A stretch of 64,000 nt of DNA from Bifidobacterium breve (GTDB lineage: Bacteria; Actinomycetota; Acidimicrobiia; Acidimicrobiales; Acidimicrobilacustridaceae): NCBI GenBank assembly GCA_945860545.1, contig CAMAQM010000003.1, forward strand, positions 59,925 through 123,924. Reading direction: 5' to 3'. The notes below the pieces were generated by a model. The model saw nothing but the letters and a program-made list of their open reading frames with translations, made no database searches and was not told the DNA's origin. Of this stretch, positions 1 through 7,601 are shown piece by piece (the first letter of the stretch is position 1; each line of letters opens with the position of its first letter). The translations under genes and the position numbers were made by a program.

Positions 1-1311
1 GTCGGCGAGGACCTCGATGCCATTGAGGCGTCGATCCGCGGGGCGATGGCCGTCACCGACCGACCCAGCCTCATCGTCCTGCAGACCCACATTGGTCACC
101 CGTCGCCGAAGTACGTCGACACCTCAGACGCGCACGGATCCCCGTTCGACCCTGACGAGATCGCCCTCACCAAGGAGATCCTCGGGATCCCGCCGCAGGA
201 GACGTTCTGGGTTCCCGATGACGTGTTGGACCACGCCCGACAGTTCGGTGTTCGCGGCGCCGCCGAGCGCGAGGCATGGGAACAGCGCCGCTCCACCTGG
301 GACGGGGACCGGGACACGCTCGCTGCCTGCCTCGACGGCCGAGGACTACCGGGTTGGGATGAAGCCCTGCCGGTGTGGGAACCCGGGGCAAAGGTGGCAA
401 CACGTGTGGCATCGAAGGACTGCCTCAACGCCATCATGGACCAGGTTCCCGGTCTTGTGGTCGGCGGCGCCGACCTGACCGGAAACACCGGGGTGGCGGT
501 CAGTGGCCATGCGGCGTTCAGCAGCACCGACCGGCAGGGGCGCATGCTCTATTACGGGGTGCGTGAGCACGCCATGGGTGCCGCCATGAACGGCATGGCG
601 CTGCACGGTGGCGTGTTGCCCGTCGGAGGCACGTTCTTCATCTTCTCCGACTACATGCGCCCGGCCGTCCGCCTCGCCGCCCTCAGTGGGGCGCACGTCA
701 TCTACTCGTGGAGTCACGACTCGGTCGGGGTCGGCGAGGATGGTCCGACCCACCAGCCCATCGAACAACTCGCCTCGCTCAGGTCGATGCCGGGCCTGTG
801 CCTCATCCGACCCGGTGACGCAAACGAGACGGCAATGGCATGGCGGGTGGCGGTCGACCACGACGGGCCGGTAGGGCTGATCCTGAGCCGCCAGAACCTC
901 GCCGTTCTCGACGGGACAGCCAACGCAGAGGGCGTGCGCCACGGCGCCTACGTCCTGCGGGAACCCAACGCCGAACCCTCAGCCATCGTGGTGGCGTCCG
1001 GTTCCGAGCTTGAACTCGCCGTGGACGCAGCCGAACGCCTCGGTGACGCCGGCATTGCCGTCCGCGTGGTGTCGATGCCGTCATGGGATCTGTTCGACGC
1101 GGCTGACGCCGCCTACCGGCGTGAGGTCCTCCCACCCGGGGTCCCGGTGGTGTCGGTGGAAGCAGGCTCGACGTTCGGGTGGTCGAAGTGGGCGGACGTA
1201 TCGGTCGGCATCGACCGGTTCGGGTCCTCAGCGCCGGGCGACGAGGCGATGACGAACCTCGGCATCAACGTCGAGGCCGTGGTCAACGCCGTCACCGCTC
1301 TCGTGAACTGA
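1..1311 (+). CDS. tkt: transketolase, C-terminal part (5' end outside window)
   Basis: Transketolase moves two-carbon ketol units between sugar phosphates in the non-oxidative pentose phosphate pathway, using thiamine diphosphate. The reading frame is open from base 1, so the N-terminal TPP-binding region lies outside the window and 436 residues remain. The pyrimidine-binding domain shows GVREHAMGAAMNGMALHGG (about residues 187-205) and the sugar-phosphate loop SHDSVGVGEDGPTHQP, both diagnostic of the family. The C-terminal domain is complete and ends at a TGA. Transaldolase follows 125 bases downstream on the same strand, so the two pathway partners are neighbours. Identification is certain; only the start is missing. 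Confidence 0.96.
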   Translation, partial: VGEDLDAIEASIRGAMAVTDRPSLIVLQTHIGHPSPKYVDTSDAHGSPFDPDEIALTKEILGIPPQETFWVPDDVLDHARQFGVRGAAEREAWEQRRSTWDGDRDTLAACLDGRGLPGWDEALPVWEPGAKVATRVASKDCLNAIMDQVPGLVVGGADLTGNTGVAVSGHAAFSSTDRQGRMLYYGVREHAMGAAMNGMALHGGVLPVGGTFFIFSDYMRPAVRLAALSGAHVIYSWSHDSVGVGEDGPTHQPIEQLASLRSMPGLCLIRPGDANETAMAWRVAVDHDGPVGLILSRQNLAVLDGTANAEGVRHGAYVLREPNAEPSAIVVASGSELELAVDAAERLGDAGIAVRVVSMPSWDLFDAADAAYRREVLPPGVPVVSVEAGSTFGWSKWADVSVGIDRFGSSAPGDEAMTNLGINVEAVVNAVTALVN

Positions 1312-1436
1312 CGGCGGCGCACCCGTCCCCTCCCGCCTGACTGGGGGTCGCCGCAGCGACCCTCGGAGTTGCGCCACACTGTGCTGAGCGGGTGGCACAC
1401 TTCACCCCGAACGCCTCGACGCACAGGGAGCACGCC

Positions 1437-2531
1437 ATGGGCCGACTTCACGACCTCCATATCGAGCAGGGCCAGAGCCCGTGGCTCGACAACCTGCGAC
1501 GGGGATGGGTGACCAGCGGCGAACTGGAGCGATGGGTGGACCGAGGTGTGCGCGGCCTGACCTCGAACCCGACGATCTTCCAGAAGGCCATCGAGTCCAC
1601 CAGCGACTACGACGAACAGTTCGGGGACCTTGTTGCGTCGGGGACGAGCATCGACGACGCCTACTGGGACCTTGTGACCACCGACATCCGCAGCGCCCTC
1701 GGGATCCTTGCGCCGGTCCACGAGTCAAGCGGCGGTGCCGACGGATTCGTGTCCGTCGAGGTGGCCCCCAGCCTTGCCCATGACACCGACGGCACCATCG
1801 CCGCAGCCCGCCACCTCCACCAGGTGATCGACGCCCCGAACCTGTTGGTGAAGATCCCCGGCACGGCTGAAGGTCTTCCTGCCATCACCACGGCCATCAC
1901 CGAGGGCATCAGCGTGAACGTGACATTGCTGTTCTCCGTCGACCGGTACGCCCAGGTCATCGAGAGTTACCTCCAAGGCCTCGAGGCGCATCCCGGCGAT
2001 CTCACTGCGGTCTCCTCGGTCGCCTCGTTTTTCATCTCGCGGGTCGACACGGAGGTTGATCGGCGTCTGGGGGCTATTGGCACGCCGGAGGCGTTGGCGC
2101 TGCAGGGCCGAGCGGCGGTGGCCAACGCCCGTGTCGCCTACCAGGTGTTCCTCGAGGCGTTCAGTGGGCCCCGCTGGGAGGCGCTCGTCGCACGCGGCGC
2201 TCGGGTGCAGCGCCCGCTGTGGGCGTCCACCTCGACGAAGAACCCCGACTACCCCGACACGCTCTACGTCGACACCCTGATCGGGCCCGACACCGTCAAC
2301 ACCATTCCGGACACCACGCTCGCCGATTTCGAGGATCACGGCACGGTGGCGCGAACCATCGACGTCGACCCCGACGAGGCCGGCAGCACCCTTTCGGCCA
2401 TCGAGGGCCTGGGGGTCGATCTGAATGAGGTCACGAGCCTGCTCGAGGCTGAAGGCGTGACGGCGTTCACCAAGTCCTTCGACGAGCTGCTCGGCGTCCT
2501 TGATGGACGCGCCGCCCAACTGCGCTCCTGA
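1437..2531 (+). CDS. tal: transaldolase
   Basis: Transaldolase transfers a dihydroxyacetone unit between sugar phosphates through a lysine Schiff base, completing the non-oxidative pentose phosphate pathway with the adjacent transketolase. The 364-residue product has the family signature GLTSNPTIFQKAI near the N-terminus and the active-site strand LLVKIPGTAEG, whose Lys is the Schiff-base residue. I chose ATG 1437 over the in-frame GTG at 1392 because AGGGAG (1425-1430) sits 6 bases before it, and MGRLHDLHIEQGQSPWLDN is the usual start of actinobacterial transaldolases. This is one of the minority of genes here with a clear Shine-Dalgarno site. Confidence 0.95.
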   Translation: MGRLHDLHIEQGQSPWLDNLRRGWVTSGELERWVDRGVRGLTSNPTIFQKAIESTSDYDEQFGDLVASGTSIDDAYWDLVTTDIRSALGILAPVHESSGGADGFVSVEVAPSLAHDTDGTIAAARHLHQVIDAPNLLVKIPGTAEGLPAITTAITEGISVNVTLLFSVDRYAQVIESYLQGLEAHPGDLTAVSSVASFFISRVDTEVDRRLGAIGTPEALALQGRAAVANARVAYQVFLEAFSGPRWEALVARGARVQRPLWASTSTKNPDYPDTLYVDTLIGPDTVNTIPDTTLADFEDHGTVARTIDVDPDEAGSTLSAIEGLGVDLNEVTSLLEAEGVTAFTKSFDELLGVLDGRAAQLRS

Positions 2532-2601
2532 CCATGGGTGGTGGCCGGCGGCGGCCCACGTCGTCGGCGCCAACTGGTGACCGTCATTGCGGGTTGGCGG
2601 C

Positions 2602-2607
2602 TACATT
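2602..2607 (+). promoter_or_regulatory. -10 box TACATT, leaderless fbiC
   Basis: TACATT ends 6 bases before ATG 2614. There is no Shine-Dalgarno sequence, so the transcript probably begins at the start codon. This favours ATG 2614 over the upstream TTG at 2587. Confidence 0.6.
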
Positions 2608-2613
2608 GCGCCC

Positions 2614-5049
2614 ATGACCTCGCCGTCCAGCGTGTGGCCCGCACATCTCGGTGCCCCCTTCGGCGGAACGGACGAGGAGTTGTTCGCCGCGGCATCAGCG
2701 GTCCGTGATGCCCAGTTCGGCAATCGGGTGACCTACTCGCCCAAGGTCTTCATCCCTTTGACCATGCTGTGCCGGGATCGGTGCGGCTACTGCACGTTCG
2801 CCCAGCCGCCGGCCCGGGTGGCTGAACCGTTCCTCAGCCCAGCCCAGGTGCTCAACATCGCGCGACACGGCGCCCGGTCAGGCTGTCACGAGGCGCTGTT
2901 CACCCTTGGTGAAGCCCCCGAGGAGCGGTACCCCGTCGCCCGCGAGTGGCTGACGTCAAACGGTTACGGGTCAACGGTCGAATATCTCGCCGCCATGTGC
3001 GCGCTGGTGCTGGCAGAGACGGGACTGCTTCCTCACGCCAACGCCGGGGCACTTGGCGCTTCGGACCTCGCCACCCTGCGTGCCGTCGCCCCTTCCCAGG
3101 GAATGATGATCGAGTCCTTGGCCGATCTCGACTGTCACCGTGGGGCACCGGACAAGGTCCCCGAGCGTCGCCTCGCCACCCTCGAGGAGGCGGGACGACT
3201 CGGCATTGCGTTCACCACCGGCATCCTCGTCGGAATTGGCGACACCATGGCCGATCGTGTGGAGGCGCTTGAAGCCATCGCTGCGAGCCATCGCCGCTGG
3301 GGCCACGTCCAGGAGGTCATTGTCCAGAACTTCCTGCCCAAACCCGGCACGGCAATGCATGACGCCCCGGCGTGCGACCCCGCTGAACACCTCCGGACCA
3401 TTGCTGCCGCACGACTCATCCTCCCTCCCGACATCCACCTCCAGGCCCCGCCGAACCTCGCCGATGATTTCGGTCGGTTGCTCGACGCCGGCATCGACGA
3501 CTGGGGTGGGGTGTCACCGGTGACGGCCGACCACGTGAACCCGGAACGGCCCTGGCCCGCGATCGATCGGCTTCGGGAGGTCACCGAGCAGAAGGGATTC
3601 ACCCTCGCTCCCCGGCTCACCATCTACCCCGAGTACGCCCAGAACCCCGAGCGGTTCCTTGACGAGTCGCTCCGTTTCGCTGTGATGGACCGATCCGACG
3701 CCGAGGGCCTCGGTCGTGACGATCCCGGCGCCCTGTTCGTGCAGCAGTTGACCCCGGCGTCCCCCGAGCAGGTCGACGACGGGGTTGAGGTCATCCATCT
3801 CGGACCGCGTTCCACCGTGTGGTACTCGGGAGGCACCGAGGCACCACCACCGCTGCGCGAGGCACCGAGAGTCGCTACGCCCCCGAGCGCGCTGAGCGTC
3901 GTTGCCGACCTCGGCGCCCACCGTGGACACAGTCGCGTCCGTGACGTGATCGCAGGGGTAGCGGCCGGAGGTGAGGCCGGGGTGGATGAACTGGTCACAC
4001 TGTTCTCCGCCCGCGGTCCCGAGTTCCACGAGGTGTGCGACCTCGCCGACGACCTCCGCCGCCACGCTGTGGGCGACACCGTGACCTGGGTCCACAACCG
4101 AAACATCAACTACACCAACGTGTGCACGTTCAAGTGCCGGTTCTGTGGATTCTCCAAGGGCCCGCTGTCGCTCAACCTGCGCGGAACGCCGTATCTGCTG
4201 ACCCTTGACGACATCGCGGAGCGCACCGCCGAGGCGGTGGCCTCGGGGGCCACCGAGGTCTGTCTTCAGGGCGGCATCCACCCCGACTTCGACGGCGACT
4301 ACTACATCGACGTGACCCGGGCGGTGAAAGCTGCCGTGCCGGCGGTTCACGTCCACGGGTTCACCGCCCTCGAGGTGACCGAGGGTGCCCGGCGCCTTGG
4401 CGAGGATCTCGCCACCTACCTGACCCGTCTGAAGGAGGCCGGACTCGCCAGTCTCCCGGGGACCGCGGCCGAGATCCTCGACGACCCGGTACGAGAGATC
4501 ATCTGTTCGGACAAGATCACCACCGACGAATGGCTCGAGGCCCACCGCACCGCCCACCTCGTCGGACTCCGCTCCAACGTGACCATCATGTTCGGACACG
4601 TGGAACAGCCGGTGTCGTGGGCCAGACATCTGGTCCGCACCCGCGACCTCCAGCGCCTCACGGGCGGCTTCACCGAGTTCGTGCCGCTCCCCTTCGTCCA
4701 TCCCGGCGCACCCATTTACCTCCAGAAGCGGGCCCGTCGTGGACCGACGTTCCGTGAGGCGCTGTTGATGCACGCCGTGGGTCGCATCGCCTACCGGGAC
4801 CTCATCGCCAACGTGCAGGTGTCGTGGCCGAAACTCGGCGTTGAGGGCGCCCGGCAGGCGCTCTCGTGCGGAGCGAACGACCTCGGTGGAACGCTCGTGA
4901 ACGAGAACATCTCACGTGCAGCCGGCGCCGCCCACGGTCAGGCCATGGAGCCGGGCGACTTCGCCGGCATCGTCGCCCCCCTGGGGCGGCCTGTGGAGCA
5001 GAGGACGACCCTGTACGGGCCGGTGAACCCGCCGGTGACCACCGGCTGA
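2614..5049 (+). CDS. fbiC: bifunctional FO synthase (CofG-CofH fusion), coenzyme F420 biosynthesis
   Basis: FbiC makes the deazaflavin FO from tyrosine and the ribityl-aminouracil intermediate of riboflavin synthesis, the first committed step to coenzyme F420. The 811-residue protein contains two radical-SAM modules. The N-terminal CofG-like half has C53xxxC57xxC60 (LCRDRCGYCTF) and the C-terminal CofH-like half has C504xxxC508xxC511 (VCTFKCRFCGFS), each binding a 4Fe-4S cluster. Archaea and cyanobacteria use two separate proteins; the single fused chain is typical of Actinobacteria. ATG 2614 was chosen because of the TACATT box 6 bases upstream. The F420-dependent NADP reductase at 57001-57660 is a user of this cofactor in the same window. 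Confidence 0.97.
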   Translation: MTSPSSVWPAHLGAPFGGTDEELFAAASAVRDAQFGNRVTYSPKVFIPLTMLCRDRCGYCTFAQPPARVAEPFLSPAQVLNIARHGARSGCHEALFTLGEAPEERYPVAREWLTSNGYGSTVEYLAAMCALVLAETGLLPHANAGALGASDLATLRAVAPSQGMMIESLADLDCHRGAPDKVPERRLATLEEAGRLGIAFTTGILVGIGDTMADRVEALEAIAASHRRWGHVQEVIVQNFLPKPGTAMHDAPACDPAEHLRTIAAARLILPPDIHLQAPPNLADDFGRLLDAGIDDWGGVSPVTADHVNPERPWPAIDRLREVTEQKGFTLAPRLTIYPEYAQNPERFLDESLRFAVMDRSDAEGLGRDDPGALFVQQLTPASPEQVDDGVEVIHLGPRSTVWYSGGTEAPPPLREAPRVATPPSALSVVADLGAHRGHSRVRDVIAGVAAGGEAGVDELVTLFSARGPEFHEVCDLADDLRRHAVGDTVTWVHNRNINYTNVCTFKCRFCGFSKGPLSLNLRGTPYLLTLDDIAERTAEAVASGATEVCLQGGIHPDFDGDYYIDVTRAVKAAVPAVHVHGFTALEVTEGARRLGEDLATYLTRLKEAGLASLPGTAAEILDDPVREIICSDKITTDEWLEAHRTAHLVGLRSNVTIMFGHVEQPVSWARHLVRTRDLQRLTGGFTEFVPLPFVHPGAPIYLQKRARRGPTFREALLMHAVGRIAYRDLIANVQVSWPKLGVEGARQALSCGANDLGGTLVNENISRAAGAAHGQAMEPGDFAGIVAPLGRPVEQRTTLYGPVNPPVTTG

Positions 5050-5052
5050 GTG

Positions 5053-5268
5053 TCACACCTCGTCGTCGGGCACTCGTCCGTCGGTGCGGGCCAGCAGTGA
5101 CGCCGCCTTGTCAACGGCGCGACGCGCCCGGGTCAGCAGTTTCTCGTCGACGGGGAGCTCGTGGCCGCCAGCGTCGATCGAGTCCCGCAGACGCGCCATA
5201 GCGAGGTCGGCGAGCTCTTCGCTGATCGTCTCAAGTCGATGTCGAAGGTCGTCGAACTCGCCAGCCAT
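5053..5268 (-). CDS. small helical conserved hypothetical protein
   Basis: This 71-residue product is not recognised as a named family. It is charged and almost entirely helical by composition, with heptad-like spacing (DLRHRLETISEELADLAMARL) suggesting a short coiled coil, then an acidic tail. It ends 3 bases from the convergent fbiC stop. A GACAAT box (5275-5280) lies 6 bases before the ATG, the leaderless arrangement seen elsewhere in the window, which is the main argument that the ORF is real. It is divergent from the cysteine-rich gene at 5352. No function is proposed. Confidence 0.6.
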   Translation of the reverse strand: MAGEFDDLRHRLETISEELADLAMARLRDSIDAGGHELPVDEKLLTRARRAVDKAASLLARTDGRVPDDEV

Positions 5269-5274
5269 GTCGTC

Positions 5275-5280
5275 ATTGTC
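5275..5280 (-). promoter_or_regulatory. -10-like box GACAAT for the 71-residue ORF
   Basis: Read on the minus strand, GACAAT ends 6 bases before ATG 5268. It differs from TAnnnT only at the first base. Confidence 0.4.
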
Positions 5281-5337
5281 GCAGACACGACCGCCGACGA
5301 GCGTGTCACGGTGTCATTGGCCACCATGGGCGCGCAC

Positions 5338-5343
5338 TAGGGT
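5338..5343 (+). promoter_or_regulatory. -10 box TAGGGT for the cysteine-rich protein gene
   Basis: TAGGGT ends 8 bases before ATG 5352 with no Shine-Dalgarno sequence, so a leaderless or nearly leaderless transcript is likely. Confidence 0.55.
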
Positions 5344-5351
5344 GCCCGGCA

Positions 5352-6104
5352 ATGGCTGTCGATGATGCACACGAATGGTTTTCCGTTGACGTTGGTGACG
5401 AGACCTACCTGTTCGACCTGACGTTCCTGTCGAGTTCATGGAGTTGCATCTACGGGAGGGGTTGTCCCGGTATTGCCGCCGAGCCCGCCCCCGAACTCGA
5501 GCGTGGCTGCTGTTCGCATGGCGCCCACCTTCTCGACAAGGCCGACCGCAAAAAGGTCCGCAAGTTCGCCGGTGAGTTGACCGAGGCCCAGTGGCAACTC
5601 AAGGGGGTGGCCGATGCGCTCGGCGACCCGATCCATCGCAACAAGGAGAACGACTGGGTCACCCGAACCCATGACGGTGCCTGCATCTTCCTGAATCGAC
5701 CCGGGTTTTCGGAAGGGGCGGGATGCGCGTTGCACCTCATGGCGCTCCAGACCGGCAAGCGGCCACTCGACGTGAAGCCCGCGGTGTGCTGGCAGGTTCC
5801 GCTACGCCTTGACTTCCATCACAGCGACGCCGGTCATCTCACCTACATGCTCACCGAATGGAAGCGTCGGGATTGGGGTGAAGGTGGCGAGGACTTCAAC
5901 TGGTGGTGCACCGAATCACCGGAGGCCTTTGGTGACGGTCACGGCGAACCGGTGTGGCGCACACTCGCCGACGAGATCATCGAACTCGTCGGCCAGGAAC
6001 CTTACGACGCGCTGGCTGAGCACCTGAGGGGTCGGGAGGCGCCGGCAAGTGATGCGGTGCCAGTGCGCCTGCTCCCCCACCCGGCGCTCAGAAGCCGGGA
6101 CTGA
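5352..6104 (+). CDS. cysteine-rich conserved protein, YkgJ/DUF3109-like metal-binding pattern
   Basis: This 250-residue soluble protein has its cysteines in an ordered pattern: C..C then GCC in the first 55 residues, then GACIFLN, GCALH and KPAVCWQVP around residues 115-155, and a later WWC. The C-x-F-L-N ... C-x-L-H ... K-P-x-x-C-x-x-x-P order resembles the zinc/iron-chelating CxxCxxCC (YkgJ, DUF3109) family, so a bound Fe-S cluster or metal is likely. No enzymatic role can be assigned. ATG 5352 is supported by the TAGGGT box 8 bases upstream. The stop abuts the convergent 59-residue cysteine gene with no spacer. Confidence 0.8.
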   Translation: MAVDDAHEWFSVDVGDETYLFDLTFLSSSWSCIYGRGCPGIAAEPAPELERGCCSHGAHLLDKADRKKVRKFAGELTEAQWQLKGVADALGDPIHRNKENDWVTRTHDGACIFLNRPGFSEGAGCALHLMALQTGKRPLDVKPAVCWQVPLRLDFHHSDAGHLTYMLTEWKRRDWGEGGEDFNWWCTESPEAFGDGHGEPVWRTLADEIIELVGQEPYDALAEHLRGREAPASDAVPVRLLPHPALRSRD

Positions 6105-6284
6105 TCAGTCCTCAGTCTCGTCGGACTCCTCGAACCGGCACCAAGAGGCGTGGGCCGTGCCGGGCTCGCAGTCGCACTCGGGGCAGGGCTCGGGAGGACG
6201 CCCGCCGAGGAGGTCTTCGAGATCGATAGTGGTGCGCTTCAGGGCCCTGGCCTCTTCGAAGCGGCGATGCCGACCCTTCTTCAC
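6105..6284 (-). CDS. 59-residue cysteine-rich small protein
   Basis: This short gene begins with GTG 6284, preceded by AGGAGAG on the minus strand 6 bases away, one of the best Shine-Dalgarno sites in the window. The product starts MKKGRHRRFEEARALKRT, a basic helix, continues with IDLEDLLGGRPP, then has a compact CPECDCEPGTAHASWC motif (four Cys and one His) and an acidic tail EESDETED. The motif resembles a zinc ribbon or small Fe-S site. The gene shares its stop boundary exactly with the convergent cysteine-rich gene (6104/6105). Function is unknown. The strong ribosome-binding site and organised Cys motif argue that it is real. Confidence 0.7.
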   Translation of the reverse strand: MKKGRHRRFEEARALKRTTIDLEDLLGGRPPEPCPECDCEPGTAHASWCRFEESDETED

Positions 6285-6407
6285 CGCGCACTCTCCTGTC
6301 CGGCTCCCGGTGTTGGCCCCACTCTACCGCCACTGCGACCCCTCGCCGCCAACTGCGCCCTCTCAGCGCACAAACATCCCCGTAACGGGCCCCAGGACCT
6401 CGGGTCC

Positions 6408-6413
6408 TACACT
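6408..6413 (+). promoter_or_regulatory. -10 box TACACT before the TauE leader ORF
   Basis: TACACT ends 6 bases before GTG 6420. By the leaderless rule of this genome, transcription would start at that GTG and not at the TauE ATG 43 bases further on. Confidence 0.5.
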
Positions 6414-6419
6414 CGAGGG

Positions 6420-6461
6420 GTGGCCGGTCCCGCTCTGTCTCCGATCGGGGTAACCCGCTGA
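6420..6461 (+). CDS. putative 13-codon leaderless leader ORF upstream of TauE
   Basis: GTG 6420 lies 6 bases after a TACACT box and opens a frame of 13 codons (MAGPALSPIGVTR) ending in TGA 6459-6461. One base later comes ATG 6463 of the exporter gene, in another frame. The exporter ATG has no good Shine-Dalgarno site, so ribosomes finishing the leader could re-initiate there. The arrangement resembles the leaderless small ORFs that precede mycobacterial operons. There is no cysteine run, so cysteine attenuation is not indicated. It could also be a fortuitous open frame. Confidence 0.4.
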   Translation: MAGPALSPIGVTR

Positions 6462-6462
6462 G

Positions 6463-7281
6463 ATGCCCGCTGTGGCCGCCCTCATCCTGTTCGCTACCGG
6501 GAGTGCGTTTTTGGGCACCCTCGGCGGCTTGGGCGGTGCGCTGTTCTTGGTCCCGGTGCTGGTCCTCGCCGGAGTCGACCCCCTCGTCGCCGTCCCCCTT
6601 GGCGCCACCTCGGTGGTCGCCGGCTCGCTGGCAGCGGGCGCCCCCCAGATTCGGGCGGGGCTGGTGCATCAGCGGATCGGGGTCACCATCGAGGTCGTGG
6701 CCGTCGTCGGGGCGGTGGTGGGCGCCGCCATTGGGGATCGGGTGAGCGCCGAGGCCCTCACCTGGGTACTCGCTGCCGTCGCCCTGCTCGCCGCCATCTC
6801 CGCAGCCCGACCGACCGCCCCCTACAACCTCCCTCAGGGGTCGTTCGGCGGTGAACTCGGTGGTGAGTGGCCCGGAACGCTGGGTGGGGCGTACCGACTC
6901 GGAGACGAGGTCGTCCCCTATGAGGCCAAGCGGGTACCCGCCGCACTGTCCCTTATGTCGGTCGCAGGCCTCGTGTCCGGACTCGCCGGGGTCGGTGGGG
7001 GCTTCATGAAGGTCCCGGTGATGCGGGAAGTCATGCGGGTTCCCATCAAGGTGGCCGCCGCCACCAGCACCTTCACGGTCGGGGTGACTGCTGCTGTGAG
7101 CCTCATTGTGTACTGGCGTCAGGGGCGTGTGGACCTCGCCGCCACCAGCGCAGTCATCATCGGCGCGGTCATCGGTGGAGTCGTGGGCACCCGGGTCAGC
7201 GCCAGACTCGCCCCGACCACCACCCGACGGGTCATTGCGGTGTTACTCGCCGCCGTGGCGGTCATCCTGGTGGTGCGGTGA
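6463..7281 (+). CDS. TauE/SafE family membrane transporter (sulfite/sulfonate exporter type)
   Basis: This 272-residue polytopic membrane protein has the two-repeat TauE/SafE architecture. Each half begins with a glycine-rich motif (GTLGGLGGALFLVPVLVL near residue 18 and GLAGVGGGFMKVPVM near residue 173), separated by a hydrophilic loop around residues 125-160. Members export sulfite, sulfoacetate or related anions, or act as uncharacterised anion permeases; the substrate cannot be read from the sequence. The downstream gene overlaps by 4 bases (GTGA), so the two form one translation unit. Translation probably depends on the 13-codon ORF that ends one base before the ATG. Confidence 0.88.
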   Translation: MPAVAALILFATGSAFLGTLGGLGGALFLVPVLVLAGVDPLVAVPLGATSVVAGSLAAGAPQIRAGLVHQRIGVTIEVVAVVGAVVGAAIGDRVSAEALTWVLAAVALLAAISAARPTAPYNLPQGSFGGELGGEWPGTLGGAYRLGDEVVPYEAKRVPAALSLMSVAGLVSGLAGVGGGFMKVPVMREVMRVPIKVAAATSTFTVGVTAAVSLIVYWRQGRVDLAATSAVIIGAVIGGVVGTRVSARLAPTTTRRVIAVLLAAVAVILVVR

Positions 7282-7595
7282 GTAGCGACGAGGGCGAACG
7301 CATCGGGCCCGACGATCCGGGACCGATGCACACCGCCCGAATCCGGCGACAACGAACGACGGCTGTGCTTCTCACCGTGCTGGTCACGCTCGCCGCCAGT
7401 TTGGCGCTGTTGGCGATCCTGCTCCCCGACGGGCCCGACACGGCGGTGGCGACCGCCGCACTGGTGGTACTCATCGGCGCCCCGCTCGTGCGGGTGGGCT
7501 GGTTGGTAGCTCGGTGGTTCAGGCTCGGCGACGTGCGCTACGGCCTCGTGGCGCTGGCCGTGCTGGCAGTGGCTGGGATCGCCATCGCCATCTAG
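7278..7595 (+). CDS. DUF1634-like small membrane protein, partner of TauE
   Basis: This 105-residue protein has a charged N-terminus, then three hydrophobic segments (about residues 30-50, 57-75 and 88-105). DUF1634 proteins are commonly encoded next to TauE/SafE transporters, and both position and layout fit. GTG 7278 overlaps the transporter stop by 4 bases, indicating coupled translation. It may be an accessory subunit of the exporter. The DUF assignment rests on size, topology and context and was not confirmed by a search. Confidence 0.7.
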   Translation: MSSDEGERIGPDDPGPMHTARIRRQRTTAVLLTVLVTLAASLALLAILLPDGPDTAVATAALVVLIGAPLVRVGWLVARWFRLGDVRYGLVALAVLAVAGIAIAI

Positions 7596-7601
7596 GTCGC
7601 G

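Noticed and set aside
2532..2613. Terminator hairpin between tal and fbiC
   Set aside because: A GTGGCCG/CGGCCCAC stem can be drawn but needs a bulge and has no T-run; too weak to list.
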